Positions 1 to 10,226 of a DNA stretch of 64,000 nt are shown here, piece by piece. The translations under genes and the position numbers were made by a program. The notes beneath the pieces were generated by a model. That model was not told the origin of the DNA. It made no database searches and saw nothing but the letters and a program-made list of their open reading frames with translations. Positions within the stretch are counted from its first letter, which is position 1. The number at the start of each line of letters is the position of its first letter. The DNA comes from Bombardia bombarda (taxonomy: Eukaryota > Ascomycota > Sordariomycetes > Sordariales > Lasiosphaeriaceae). Where the stretch lies: positions 620,001 through 684,000 of the forward strand of contig JAULSR010000008.1 of NCBI GenBank assembly GCA_030512295.1. Reading direction: 5' to 3'.

Positions 1-271
1 CGCAACGTCCATTCAATCCCGCCTTCCATTCTCGTCTTCCCGACTCACCGCATTTACAATCTACTTCTCGACAGTGCGGAGAGGCACCGGTATTCCTCTC
101 CGGACATCGCCTATCTGAGGGAGGCACATACGGAGCAATCCGGTAGAGGCGATCCAGTGTAGGAAGACGCCCATTCCCCGAGGTCCTTCCACGAGCCGAG
201 CCGCGTCTATTCCCTCGCGCTTGATCGTTAAACAGACCGACGTAACGATTTCTATCCACAACCACATCGAG
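1..271 (+). other. 5' leader of the La-motif gene
   Basis: Pyrimidine-rich sequence precedes the chosen start. It holds short open frames only, with nothing protein-like. The promoter probably lies partly outside the window. Confidence 0.4.
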
Positions 272-2920
272 ATGTCGGCCACAACATTCTCCTATGCGCA
301 AGCCGCAATGGGGCAGACTGTCTCCCTCTCAAGCTCGCAGCTAAGTTCGAGTTCAGCACCGCCTTCGACCAGCTCGCAGGCCAAGGATGATGTACCTACT
401 GGTAGCACGTCGGTAACAGCACCGTCAGTCGCGTCTAACGACGGCGAGACTCTCAAGACCATACAACCTGACGCAGAAGTCGCGTCGGGAAAGCAAGACC
501 CTGAAGTTGCATCTGTTACAGGATCAGCCCCTTCGGCTGTGTCATCGGCTGAGCAGAGCACCACCACCACCAGCCGCGAAAGCGATGGAACATCTGTTGA
601 CTCGCAGCAACATTTTGAAGACAAGGCTTCTCGTTCAACAAGCCGGACCTCTCGGTCCAATGATGGCGCGGACAACAGAAAACCTCGCAAGGGCAAGAAG
701 GGTCGCCAAAACGAAAAGGATACGCAGCATACGTACAGTGTAGGCAATCTAGAGGAGGCAGTGCCCGTCTTTTTTGAAGCCCCCGTACCTTCCGTCAACG
801 TCTGGATGAAGCGGATAGAGGCCAAGCAAGCCGCGAAGTCGAAGATTGTGCCGGCAACAGCGCCTGGGACGGAATCCAATGGCTCGCCTACTAACGGTGA
901 CATGGAGAAGTCGTCCGCAACGGACGTCCTCGATGCTCAGGTCGAAACACCAAATGGAGTCAACGGAGATAAGGCACACAAGAGATCGCCTGAATCACCA
1001 CGAGGAGTTGATCAAGGCCAGCGCAGAAGTGGCCCTCGAGGCAGCCGTGCTAATGACAAGGATGAGAACGCATCTGGGGCATTGCCGCCAGTCGCGGACT
1101 CGTCTTCCTGGCCCGACCCGAAGTCTGCTGCCGAGACGGATGGTACGGTCCCCAAGTCGCAAGACAAGGCTGATCGTAGCGATAAGGATGCTCAAGAGGA
1201 CGGCCCAACAAAGAAGAACAAGTGGGAGAAGCTTCCGTTTGAACCCACTGTGGTTTTCAATACGCCGATACCTGCCCGAGGCGCCAAGCCTCGTGGTGGT
1301 GCTCGGGGAGGACGTGATTCAGGCTCGACGCGGGGCAACCATGCCAACGCGGCAAATTCCCAGAATGCTTCTGCTCCTGGTCCCACTCATGATAGAGCAG
1401 CCTCCGTCAGCGGGCCTGTCGTGTCCAAGAATGGCGTATCTCGTCCAGTTGAGGGCAGCATTACAACGCGGACAGCATCGCAGGCCGCGAATCCTCACCC
1501 CACCAAGCGTGCATCTTTTGATGGAACAGAAGATATCTGGAAGCTGTCTGTGTCAGGCAACACAGAGCAGGTCTCTGGTATCGATACCTCCGTTGTAAGC
1601 CAAATAACTCCACAAACACTTGATCATAGTCCATGTCTGACCTTGTGCCAGCCTTCAACATCAACAAACAAGAAGACACATGCCGCGCGAGAGGGACAGA
1701 ACGATGTGTCCGCAAACACCGAGTCTGTACCTGTCTTGCCCCGGTCTCTCTTTCATCAGCGGACCAATGGTCTGCATCCGAGGGCATCGGAGTTCGTAAA
1801 AGATGCAGCGCACTCTGCCGTCAATGGCCAGCAATACCCAGTTCGTGAAGGCCGTGGCCGTGGCGGATATCGTTCTCGTGGTGGGCACAACAACGCCAGC
1901 AACTCCAATGTACATCAAACTCCCTACGGACAAAACGGCCAGTACCACGTCCATGCTCTGTTCCAGTCGCGTCAAAATTCGGCTGCACATGGCCCTCCAT
2001 ATGGAAGCCAATACCCGACTCCTTTCAACCAGCAATCCAGAGGGAGAAACAATAAGTGGGCGGGCCAGGGGTCGGGACGGAATGGATCCAACGGCGCCGC
2101 ATTCGCTCCCAAGATGCCCCAGGTCAATGACTTTCCCACTGCTCAATATCACACCGGATTTCACTGGCCGGCAGCTGTTGACCCTTTGGTCCATGTCGCG
2201 AAAAATCAGGTTGAATATTACTTCTCTATAGACAATCTGTGCAAGGATCGTTGGCTCAGACAGCATATGGACTCCCAGGGTTTTGCTCACTTCAACTTCG
2301 TTACAGGCTTCAGGCGGATGCAGGAACTTGCCAAAGGCGATCTAGATATGATCCGGACAGCCTGCTCCCTCTCAGACTCGATTGAGTTTGTCATTGGTGA
2401 TGATCAGGTCCAACGGCTACGGAGTCGCGAGCATTGGGCAGCCTTTGTTTACCCAAGCTATGAGCGAAGCGAAAAGTTCCGTGACGACCATGGCCCGGCA
2501 AACTGGACTCCATACCCGAGACAGGGCGCCCAAATGCCTTACACTACCAGTCCGATTGCTCAGCCGGGCTATTCTGTTACATCTCCTGTGTATCATGCAA
2601 CCTATATGAACGGGCCCAATGGAGTACATTATAATCCTTCTGTCAATGTGGTGGATCGCAAGCCAAACGGGCACCACTATGCGCCAGAGACCCGGCTTTC
2701 TGCCGCCGTACCCGCTTTCAACCCCCCAGTAGCTCCTTTTGTCGGAGAAGGGACGGCCAATGCTGAGGCTGTGGTCGCTGCGCAGAGCGTCGCCAAGGAG
2801 AGCGAACTGGAATCCGCTGATGCCACTGTTCCAGGCGAGGTGAATGGTGTTTCGTCAACCACAGTTGAGCCCTCAAGAACTGATGCTGGTCACTCGACAG
2901 CCGCATCGGCATCTAACTGA
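272..2920 (+). CDS. La-motif RNA-binding protein (Sro9/LARP1-like)
   Basis: The protein is about 882 residues. It is mostly low-complexity Ser/Thr/Pro/Asn sequence with RGG-type patches (RGGARGGR near residue 350; GRGRGGYRSRGG near residue 530). A C-terminal La motif lies at about residues 636-715 (VEYYFSIDNLCKDRWLRQHM, then GF.HFNFVTGFRRM). This layout matches fungal Sro9/Slf1 and LARP proteins, cytoplasmic factors that bind mRNA and associate with translating ribosomes. I chose the ATG at 272 (MSATTFSYAQAA), a typical N-terminus for the family; the open frame reaches upstream only through a non-ATG codon. A 57-base in-frame intron (about 1595-1651, GTAAGC, CTGAC, CAG) is possible but not required. 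The family call is secure; orthology to one yeast gene is inferred. Confidence 0.88.
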   Translation: MSATTFSYAQAAMGQTVSLSSSQLSSSSAPPSTSSQAKDDVPTGSTSVTAPSVASNDGETLKTIQPDAEVASGKQDPEVASVTGSAPSAVSSAEQSTTTTSRESDGTSVDSQQHFEDKASRSTSRTSRSNDGADNRKPRKGKKGRQNEKDTQHTYSVGNLEEAVPVFFEAPVPSVNVWMKRIEAKQAAKSKIVPATAPGTESNGSPTNGDMEKSSATDVLDAQVETPNGVNGDKAHKRSPESPRGVDQGQRRSGPRGSRANDKDENASGALPPVADSSSWPDPKSAAETDGTVPKSQDKADRSDKDAQEDGPTKKNKWEKLPFEPTVVFNTPIPARGAKPRGGARGGRDSGSTRGNHANAANSQNASAPGPTHDRAASVSGPVVSKNGVSRPVEGSITTRTASQAANPHPTKRASFDGTEDIWKLSVSGNTEQVSGIDTSVVSQITPQTLDHSPCLTLCQPSTSTNKKTHAAREGQNDVSANTESVPVLPRSLFHQRTNGLHPRASEFVKDAAHSAVNGQQYPVREGRGRGGYRSRGGHNNASNSNVHQTPYGQNGQYHVHALFQSRQNSAAHGPPYGSQYPTPFNQQSRGRNNKWAGQGSGRNGSNGAAFAPKMPQVNDFPTAQYHTGFHWPAAVDPLVHVAKNQVEYYFSIDNLCKDRWLRQHMDSQGFAHFNFVTGFRRMQELAKGDLDMIRTACSLSDSIEFVIGDDQVQRLRSREHWAAFVYPSYERSEKFRDDHGPANWTPYPRQGAQMPYTTSPIAQPGYSVTSPVYHATYMNGPNGVHYNPSVNVVDRKPNGHHYAPETRLSAAVPAFNPPVAPFVGEGTANAEAVVAAQSVAKESELESADATVPGEVNGVSSTTVEPSRTDAGHSTAASASN

Positions 2921-5078
2921 CCAACCACCTGCATGCAGGGTGGAGGGAGAGGCTGTGATCGATATTATTGATGTTTTCTTGGTTGGAGAATGTCATGAAG
3001 GATATTGTCTGAGTTATTGACCAGGGCTCTGGATATATAATTGATCACAAGGTCCGACAGCCGACGCTCATACAAGGGTTGGAGCGCAAGGGCCTATCGA
3101 TTCGTCAACGAACATGAAGATTTTGTACCAACTCTGGGCGCGGTCGCAATTCAAAGGTTTCAACGCCAAGGTGTTCGTACGAGGAGTCTAGCAATTTCTT
3201 TAGAGGATGCTGGACTTAAAACTAGGGGCGGCCTGAAATTCCTTATCAGGTCTACGAGAAGCATTTATCGAGAGTCTCTCCTCCATTTCAGGAAGCTATT
3301 CAGGCGGACCGCACTTTGGCACTAAAAATGGAGCAGCGGCTTGAAGCTATCGCCCGCTCTCCCATCATTTTGGGGTCCGCAAACGGCTATTATCCAGTCC
3401 TTGCGGACACAACTATCATGTCTCTTTTCTCTGTTGGAGTGTTTATTGAACGGCCTGATATGGTGGCTATTTTGATCATGGCGGGAGAGATGTTCGTCAT
3501 GTACCGGCGGTCTTCGATCCAAATAGCACCATCTCGTTCGTCACTCAGTCTTTCGGTATATGACGATAACATCGTGCAAGTAGCGTTTATTTATTCCTCG
3601 CGTTGGTATGGACAAGGATGATTTAGGAGGCGAGCATCTATGCATGAAATACATCATGGTCTGTGGCTACAATTACACAGAGCCATCGCACAGGACAGTA
3701 CCGGGGTAGCGAGGAAACGTTGACGAACGGACTTGGGTCTCTCTCTCCGTTGTCTACGTCATGCCATTTGACGCTCACCGAGGCTGGACTGAGGACTTGG
3801 TCTTTTTTATATTTTTCAATTTTGAGAATCTATGGCCAGTTGGTCTTTCTCGCTTTGGGGAACGCATGATTTGTGTCGCACGAAGTCGGATTTTTATAGT
3901 GGAGGCGTTTCTAGCGGGTGCACGACTTGGAGGGTGGGGACGATTACTTTGATTCGGATATCAATGCCTTCGCGCTAATCGCCCGCGACCATAATATTGG
4001 GCATTTTACGATTCAGCACAGATCTTGCGTTTCATAGCCTCAAGGAGCTCGTCGCACTCCATCTACGGTTTCTTTCATGTCTGGTTCTTCTTTTTTGTTG
4101 TGGTTTCTTTACTCGTTATGCAAGTATTTGGGAACAAACCATGACGGGGGGAGGTGTGCCTTCAGCTATTTTTGCGGAATGGGCTCGGATTTGCACAATT
4201 GTTTTCCGGCAGACAAAAGATTATTCGCTTCACTCTCCAAACAAGGCCGGCCACGGATGACATTTCTGGCGGCCGACTGGGACAGGAATCGCTTTGCATT
4301 CTAAAAAAGGAGGAGACCGAAAAGGGGATGGTGGTTACTACTCGACAAGGAACTAGACTTTTTTACTTTTTTTTCTTCTGCTTCTTCTATAAAAGTGTCG
4401 TATAAGGCGAAATCCTAGCTGATCTCTTGAATTCTTCTCCCGTCAACGGAAGTCATCTGTAGCTTGCTTTATCGGTCTGGTAACATGTATGATTAGACAC
4501 ATAAAAAAAAAATAAAAACCCATTTGAAAGCAAAGGCCCAAGAAAGCGATAGTAGCTAATTGTAAATTTGTATGTATATTGCAGTCGTGGGCTTCCATGT
4601 TAACGTGTGGTTCATGGTGAAATAGGAGTTGCTGAATGGGGCTTTGGTTAGGAGTTAGGACCCTGACTTTCCCTGGATATGCGGGAATGTATATCAGTCT
4701 GGCCTTCATAGTCTTTTACAAATATGATACCATCAATACCATTCGAACTTGATGTTCAACGAAGCGGTATGTTGTGCTATTAATTACCTATGCAGACATG
4801 TGATAATAATTGTTAGAGCTTCAAACCGACCCATTGTGCTTTGCTGCTCCCTTGTGAGCTGACAACATGCTAGAACTACTGTGTAGAGCTTGGACCGCTT
4901 CTTCCTCGAATTCCACTAAAAGTGTCTGCGCCACTGCCACAGATGCCCGTCCCGACAAACTGACAACCACCGAAACCGACAAACCCAAACACCCCAACGA
5001 AGTATCATCACCCTCAACCATGAAGTACACCAGAACGTCGCTGTACAACGACCCAAGAGCCCGAGTCTGCCTGGGGAG
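2921..5078. other. Intergenic, no gene recognised
   Basis: About 2.1 kb follow the La-motif gene. The first few hundred bases are probably 3' UTR. The rest holds only short frames under about 105 codons, several starting at non-ATG codons, and A/T runs near 4360-4520. An ATG frame at 4867-5082 lies next to the following gene and could belong to its leader, but it shows no family pattern. Confidence 0.5.
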
Positions 5079-6202
5079 ATGAGGGAACCCAGAGCCAAGA
5101 TGGCGTACTTAAGCTGGCCCTCGCCGTCGACTCACATCGCAATGGCCCAACTCTCGACCGTGGCCAACCGCGACCCAGCATCCTTGCAACCCGACAATGT
5201 CGATGACCACGACGGTCGCGAGTCCCACGATGCCGACCGCGACTCTGACGAAGCTGGCGCTTCCCAAGAACGCGGAACATGGACGCCGGAGCCGGAGCCG
5301 TACGACGCCGAGAAGTTCGCGGCTTGGGGTCGGAAACATTACGGCGACGATTGGTACGAGCAGCGGGAGAAAATGTTTGAGGAAAGAAAATTTGCCACAA
5401 ATCCTCACCAGGATCCTATCTACAAGCAGCGCCAGAAAGCTCTGAGGGAGATGGAACGTGAAAGGGAGAAGGGGAAGTTGCCGACGAAGGGAAAGCCGTG
5501 GCAGGAAGTCCTGGCTTGGGCTCGAATGCATTACGGCGAGGAGTGGTATAGGCATCGGGAGGCCTTGGACCGGGACAGACAGGAAGTACGAGAGGCTCTG
5601 GACCCGGACGAACGAAAGAAGAAATCCTTGAAAGTCGGCAGACGCCGGAATCTTCTAAGGGACATACAATGGGAGAGGGACGAAGAGATGCTGGCTGCAG
5701 GGAAGACGTGGTACGAGATTATGGCATGGCCTCCTGAGCCCTCGAATATTATGCCATCGGTCGAGACTAGCGGTGACGTCGCACTGTCGCCGTCCAGCAG
5801 CAGCGAGCATAGCGATGGCAGCGGGCCCAGCACTTATCCTCCTACTCCTACAGACTTCCGCCGCGAAGCGATGGACGGGCCACATGGACCAGGGGGCTAC
5901 CTCAACCAGGGGACGGGCCACTTGGACCAGGGGACCCATGGGAATTGCGTTTTGAGTGGTTGGCGTGGGACGCAGTTCGATCGCGTTCGTCTGAGGCGGA
6001 ATATGAAGAAAACAGGGCTGGGCTGCCAGGTGCGATAAGATCGCGACGCGAGGATGAGGAATTCAGGAGGCGATTTTACGACGACATCTCGAAATTCAGC
6101 CTTGGCAAGTTCGATCCAGCCACATACGAGGGCAAAAAGATGGCGCGTGCACGTCGGTGGAGGGTGGGGAACCTTCGATACGAAAGGTCTTTGTTGGAAT
6201 GA
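5079..6202 (+). CDS. Uncharacterised W-x-R-x-HYG repeat protein, frame-shifted
   Basis: I do not recognise a named family. The protein is acidic and charged, and carries an internal repeat: FAAWGRKHYGDDWYEQRE, then LAWARMHYGEEWYRHREA, then a weaker third unit, WLAWDAVRSRSS. The ATGs at 5079, 5100 and 5142 are all possible; MAQLSTVANRDP (5142) is a reasonable start. The first frame runs into a Gly/Pro-rich stretch and stops at 6038. The coding pattern continues in the next frame to the TGA at 6202 (EFRRRFYDDISKFSLGKFD). One missing base, for example in the G5 run at 5892-5896, would join the two, giving about 350-370 residues. An unseen intron is the alternative. Function unknown. Confidence 0.6.
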
Positions 6203-6321
6203 CAAGGTCATTCGTACTAGTCACTATAGTAACCGTAGAGAACGGGTTGGTGGGGGTTGTTGTTGTTGTATTGATCTGCTTGTCTATGTAAAAGGATCAC
6301 GAACTACGGGGACAGGAAGTG

Positions 6322-6873
6322 TGTAAGAGAAGGCAGGTACGCCTGATCAAGGTGGTCACAATGAAGACAACTGGGAAGGCGAGCAATGAAGATAACTAGG
6401 AAGGCGAGCAATGAAGATAACTGGGAAGGTGAGCAATGACTGGTATTGGCGTAAGACTTCAACCTGGCCCTCGCAACTGAAGGTGGGCGAGGGCCGCTGC
6501 TTATATACAAAGATGGTGGGATAACTGGCATGTCCTTGGGGACGCTTCTGGCATGTGCTTGAGCACGTGCTTGGGGATGTCCTTGGGGATGTCCTTGGGG
6601 ATGTCCTTACAAAGTGGGTGGTTTTGGAGGGGTTCCTGGGACACGTGACCAGCTCCCCACTGTTTTGCACACCTCTCATCCTGTCGACCAATCACAGCCG
6701 TCACAGCTTGACGGCTGTATGCCTCTGATTGATCGTAAATCCGACATATTTAAAAGCCTTTAGAAAAATAACTATTTTAATGTTATTTTAAAGAAAATTA
6801 ATAAAAAGTCGATAAAGAAAATAAAATTTTAGTGTTGACTCCCTCATTGTAGTGAACCTGTGAGTGGCTTACA
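6322..6873 (+). mobile_element. Candidate degraded solo LTR
   Basis: The segment begins TGTAAG and ends CTTACA, the TG...CA ends with a short terminal inverted repeat expected of a retrotransposon LTR. It is flanked by AAGTG and AAGGG, a possible 5-base target duplication with one mismatch. Inside are a TATA-like CTTATATAC near 6500, three 25-base direct repeats (about 6361-6435), a 12-base GGGGATGTCCTT repeat (about 6568-6608) and a very A/T-rich 3' third (6740-6840). No coding region or primer-binding site follows, so a solo LTR is the best reading. Element family unknown. Confidence 0.42.
6361..6435 (+). repeat. Three tandem 25-base repeats inside the LTR candidate
   Basis: The units begin ATGAAGACAACTGGGAAGGC and differ by C/T and G/A transitions only (ACA/ATA, GGG/AGG, GCG/GTG). 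That pattern is compatible with repeat-induced point mutation, but the sample is small. Confidence 0.7.
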
Positions 6874-8153
6874 AAGGGGCCTATAAGTGGCGCATTACTT
6901 TTCTTACCCCATTGTACAAATAAAGGTAGAGGTACGCCGAGGCCCCTGGAAAGTGACTTCTAGGCTGCGGGTGCGGGCGCCACGATTGGCCGCCGTGAGT
7001 GCGGTGGGGCCGCAATTCGTGCAATCAGAATGCGCATCCCCGACAGCGACACAGACATTTCAGCCACCAGCCACATGCAAGGTCGCCAGGCTGCGCCACG
7101 CGAGCGAGCGCTGCGTCATTGCTTGGCGGCTTCTTCCCCCCACCATGTCAAGTCGGGCGAGTTCTGACGCTTGTCCCGAGACAAACATTGGCTGAAACAA
7201 ACATTGGCTGTGGCAGAGACTTTTACAGCCCAAACACGAGGAACCGACATCCATGGCCTTTGGCATTCCGCAAGAGCGTCTGTCCCACCTCTTGTCCTTT
7301 TTTCTCGAAGCCGATCTCTTCCAAGAAGTCTGAAGGTGGAGGCTCAACTAAACATAGCGTAGTGATCTGACTGTGCCCAACCATCACGGACGACAAGAGG
7401 CTTTGGTTGGTTGGGCAGTGAGCTGGCACATTACGTGACCGTAGAGGGAAGGGACGGTGGGAGAATACTGGGGCACGAAGGCAGCCTTCTGGCACCCCCC
7501 TCCCCTCTCCCGGCCGTCCTGGACCCTGTGATGTCTCATGGTGGGGTCAAGGATCATCCAGCCACTGTGCCCAAGATAGGTGCATCTGGCGCGCAAACAG
7601 CGGCCAACACCAATCAGGCCTCCTGGGGGTCTCCTGTTGTTCCTCGCTCTTTCCTCATCTTGCTGAAATCATCTCTTTTTTACGAGTTCGGTTTGCTTCC
7701 TAAACTCTCTGACCACAACAGTAAATCGTGCCGAGTTACAGCAAACCAAAACCTGACTTGCGACTTTGGTAGGTGTTTGCTTCCATTTCTTTTTCGTCGT
7801 CATCTCGGCTCATCCGAACGGCGCCTCCATTCATATTGCAGGAGGTTGGCCTATACGTGTGATCGGGCGCCCTGCACCAGGGCGCAATACCTGTTGCCCA
7901 CCTTATTACATGTTCTATTACCTGACCTGTCTGCTGTCTGCATGATCGCACCACCCCATCGCCCCTACACCCTACATTAAACGAAACCCACCACCGCTTC
8001 TCACCCCTCCGCCGTTCCTCCACCCCTACCCCCTCACTGGATTATCATTAACTAAAGGGTAGCGGCGCATCGCAATTCACCCAAACGTCTACCACTCATA
8101 CTTTGTTATATCCACCATCCGAGACTTTCAATCACACCGGCTGCATTCTTGTG
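6874..8153. other. Leader/promoter region of the DUF3824-like gene
   Basis: No gene is supported. A 190-codon open frame (7411-7980) starts at TTG and has no domain pattern. A short direct repeat (ACAAACATTGGCTG, twice, about 7182-7209) is present. The last 300 bases are pyrimidine-rich, as expected for a transcribed leader. Confidence 0.45.
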
Positions 8154-10226
8154 ATGTCGTCCTACGATCCGTATGACCAGCCGACTCGGGAGCGCACGAC
8201 CAGGCGCTATTATCGCGAGGAGCGTCGCGATGATCCCCGAGTCGTCGAGTCCCGAGACAGTTACCTGAATATCGAATCGCGCGACGTGGTCCCGCGTCCT
8301 CGCGAGGACAGCGACCTCTCCATCGAGGAAATCCGCCGCGACTTCCCGCCGCCGGGCTACTCCAGCAGAGATGTCCGCCGTGCACGCTCTGCAGAACCAG
8401 GATACGAATATGACGACCGGTCCTACTACAGCCGCGACAGGGATCACGATGACCGGGACTACGACCGCGGCTACGACCGCGGCTACGACCGCTACTCGCA
8501 CAGAAAGACTGACAGCGTTTACTATGCTGAGGAAGAGGAGAAGAAGGCCCGAATGCTGGGCAAGCAGGAGCAGATTATCGCCGCCATCACCGGCGCCGCC
8601 CTCGCCATTGGCGGCAAGGAGCTTTACGACCGTCGCTCGGCCAGCCAGCGTGGCAGTAACGTGGAGCGCAATGTCCTGACCTCGGCGGCCCTCGGCGCTG
8701 CCGGCGCCTTTGCGGGATACCAGGGCGCCGAGCTCTACAACAAGCGCAAGGAGAAGGATGAGAAGAAGTCGACCCTGGTCGTCCACAAGGGTCGTGATGG
8801 CCGGGCATACTACTCTGACGACGAGGAGAGCATCAAAGACAAGAAGAGCCACAAGAGCTTCCTTAAGAGCGCTCTGGCTGCTGCCGGCCTAGGCGGCGCC
8901 GTCAAGGCCCTCACAGGAGGCAGTAGTCACAGGGATGACAGGTCCGACACAAGGAGCCGTCGTGGAAGCCGTTCGAGGTCCCGCTCCAACGGTCGCGGCG
9001 AAGGATCCAACAAAATTCAGAAGGCTGCCATGGCTTCGCTCATTGCTGGCGCCACCGAGGCATTCCGTGTCTCCAAAGAGCCGGGCGGGTGGAAGGGCGA
9101 GAAGGCGAAGCGCATTCTCACTGCCGCCGCTGGTGCCGCCACCATCGATGCGGCCCAGAGCACCGACAAGGCCGGCAGTAAGATGGGCCTGGCTGAATCC
9201 GTCATCGGTGGTCTTCTCGGCAATCGCGTTCTCAACGGCTCCAAGAAGAACATCGAAGAGGACGAAAAGACGGGCCGGTCCCGATCCCGATCTCGTGCTC
9301 GCTCTTCCAGCAAGGGTGGCGGCGGCCCCGGCCGCGTCAGTATCGCTGCCCTCGCCACCGCCGGCCTGGGCGCCTTCGGCGCAAAGAAGATCATAGACCA
9401 CTCACGGTCGAGGTCGCGTAATAGAAGTGTAGACTCTCGCGACAGCCGCAATGGATCGCCCGACAGGCGTCATCGCAGCCGCAGCCGCGATGGATCGCCC
9501 GACAGGCGTCATCGCAGCCGCAGCCGCAGCGTCGTGGACAAGGCGCGCAAGGGTCTGGCCAATCTGGGACTCGGCAATGGAATGGAGGATGATCGCGAGT
9601 ACCGCGACCGCAAGCGTGACCAGGATGACCACGACGACTCGCCGCGGGCCTCGCGTCGGCAGCGGAGCGACAGAGGAAGTACAGCGGCGAAACGACGAGA
9701 CAGCTCCCGCGGGTCCGTCTCCTCGTCGGACCTGGGAGACTCGGATGAGGACGAGAAGCGAGCAAAGAAGATGAGAGGTAAGCAAATCATTACCACCGGT
9801 CTGGCAGCTGTGGCGACCATCCACGCTGCCCATAGTGTCTATGAGAGTGTGGAGAAGCGCAAGGTGCGGCAGAGGGCCGTGAAAGAGGGCCTATTGAGTC
9901 CAGAGGAGGCGAAGAAGCTCAAGAGGAAGGCGCTACTACAGGATGCCGCCTCGATCGGCATCGCAGCCCTCGGTATCAAGGGTGCCATCTCGGAGCTGAA
10001 AGAGGCTCGCGAGATAGCGCACGAGATGCACGAGTGGAAGGAGAAGAAAGAAGAGAGACATCAACGACGGCTTGAGAGGCTACGACGGCCGAAAGAGAGC
10101 GGCGGCAGTGACGACTACCGCAACAGGAGATCCAGGGCTAACAGCTGGTCTCCCCCAGCTCCTTCGCCGAAGTGGTGTGAGGGTGGACCCCGTTATTCTG
10201 ATGGGAATCCATATTCCGCTTGGTAA
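8154..10226 (+). CDS. DUF3824-like glycine-zipper, RS-rich protein
   Basis: This single-exon protein is about 690 residues. The N-terminus is rich in Arg/Tyr/Asp. Several Ala/Gly hydrophobic blocks of the glycine-zipper kind follow (IIAAITGAALAIGGKELYDR; LTSAALGAAGAFAGYQGAEL; ALAAAGLGGAVKALTGG; IAALATAGLGAFGAKKII; ITTGLAAVATIHAAHSVYES). They alternate with SRSRSR linkers. This matches the fungal DUF3824 type, whose function is unknown. The start is the ATG in MSSYDPYDQPTRERT; the frame upstream opens only at a TTG. A 39-base tandem repeat encodes GSPDRRHRSRSRD near 9450-9530. The hydrophobic blocks could associate with membranes, but no signal peptide is evident. Confidence 0.82.
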   Translation: MSSYDPYDQPTRERTTRRYYREERRDDPRVVESRDSYLNIESRDVVPRPREDSDLSIEEIRRDFPPPGYSSRDVRRARSAEPGYEYDDRSYYSRDRDHDDRDYDRGYDRGYDRYSHRKTDSVYYAEEEEKKARMLGKQEQIIAAITGAALAIGGKELYDRRSASQRGSNVERNVLTSAALGAAGAFAGYQGAELYNKRKEKDEKKSTLVVHKGRDGRAYYSDDEESIKDKKSHKSFLKSALAAAGLGGAVKALTGGSSHRDDRSDTRSRRGSRSRSRSNGRGEGSNKIQKAAMASLIAGATEAFRVSKEPGGWKGEKAKRILTAAAGAATIDAAQSTDKAGSKMGLAESVIGGLLGNRVLNGSKKNIEEDEKTGRSRSRSRARSSSKGGGGPGRVSIAALATAGLGAFGAKKIIDHSRSRSRNRSVDSRDSRNGSPDRRHRSRSRDGSPDRRHRSRSRSVVDKARKGLANLGLGNGMEDDREYRDRKRDQDDHDDSPRASRRQRSDRGSTAAKRRDSSRGSVSSSDLGDSDEDEKRAKKMRGKQIITTGLAAVATIHAAHSVYESVEKRKVRQRAVKEGLLSPEEAKKLKRKALLQDAASIGIAALGIKGAISELKEAREIAHEMHEWKEKKEERHQRRLERLRRPKESGGSDDYRNRRSRANSWSPPAPSPKWCEGGPRYSDGNPYSAW
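9449..9531 (+). repeat. 39-base in-frame tandem duplication
   Basis: Two near-identical copies of a 39-base unit encode the 13-residue RS unit GSPDRRHRSRSRD within the DUF3824-like gene. The length keeps the frame. Confidence 0.8.

Noticed and set aside
7411..7980. 190-codon frame upstream of the DUF3824-like gene
   Set aside because: Non-ATG start, no domain; more likely leader sequence.
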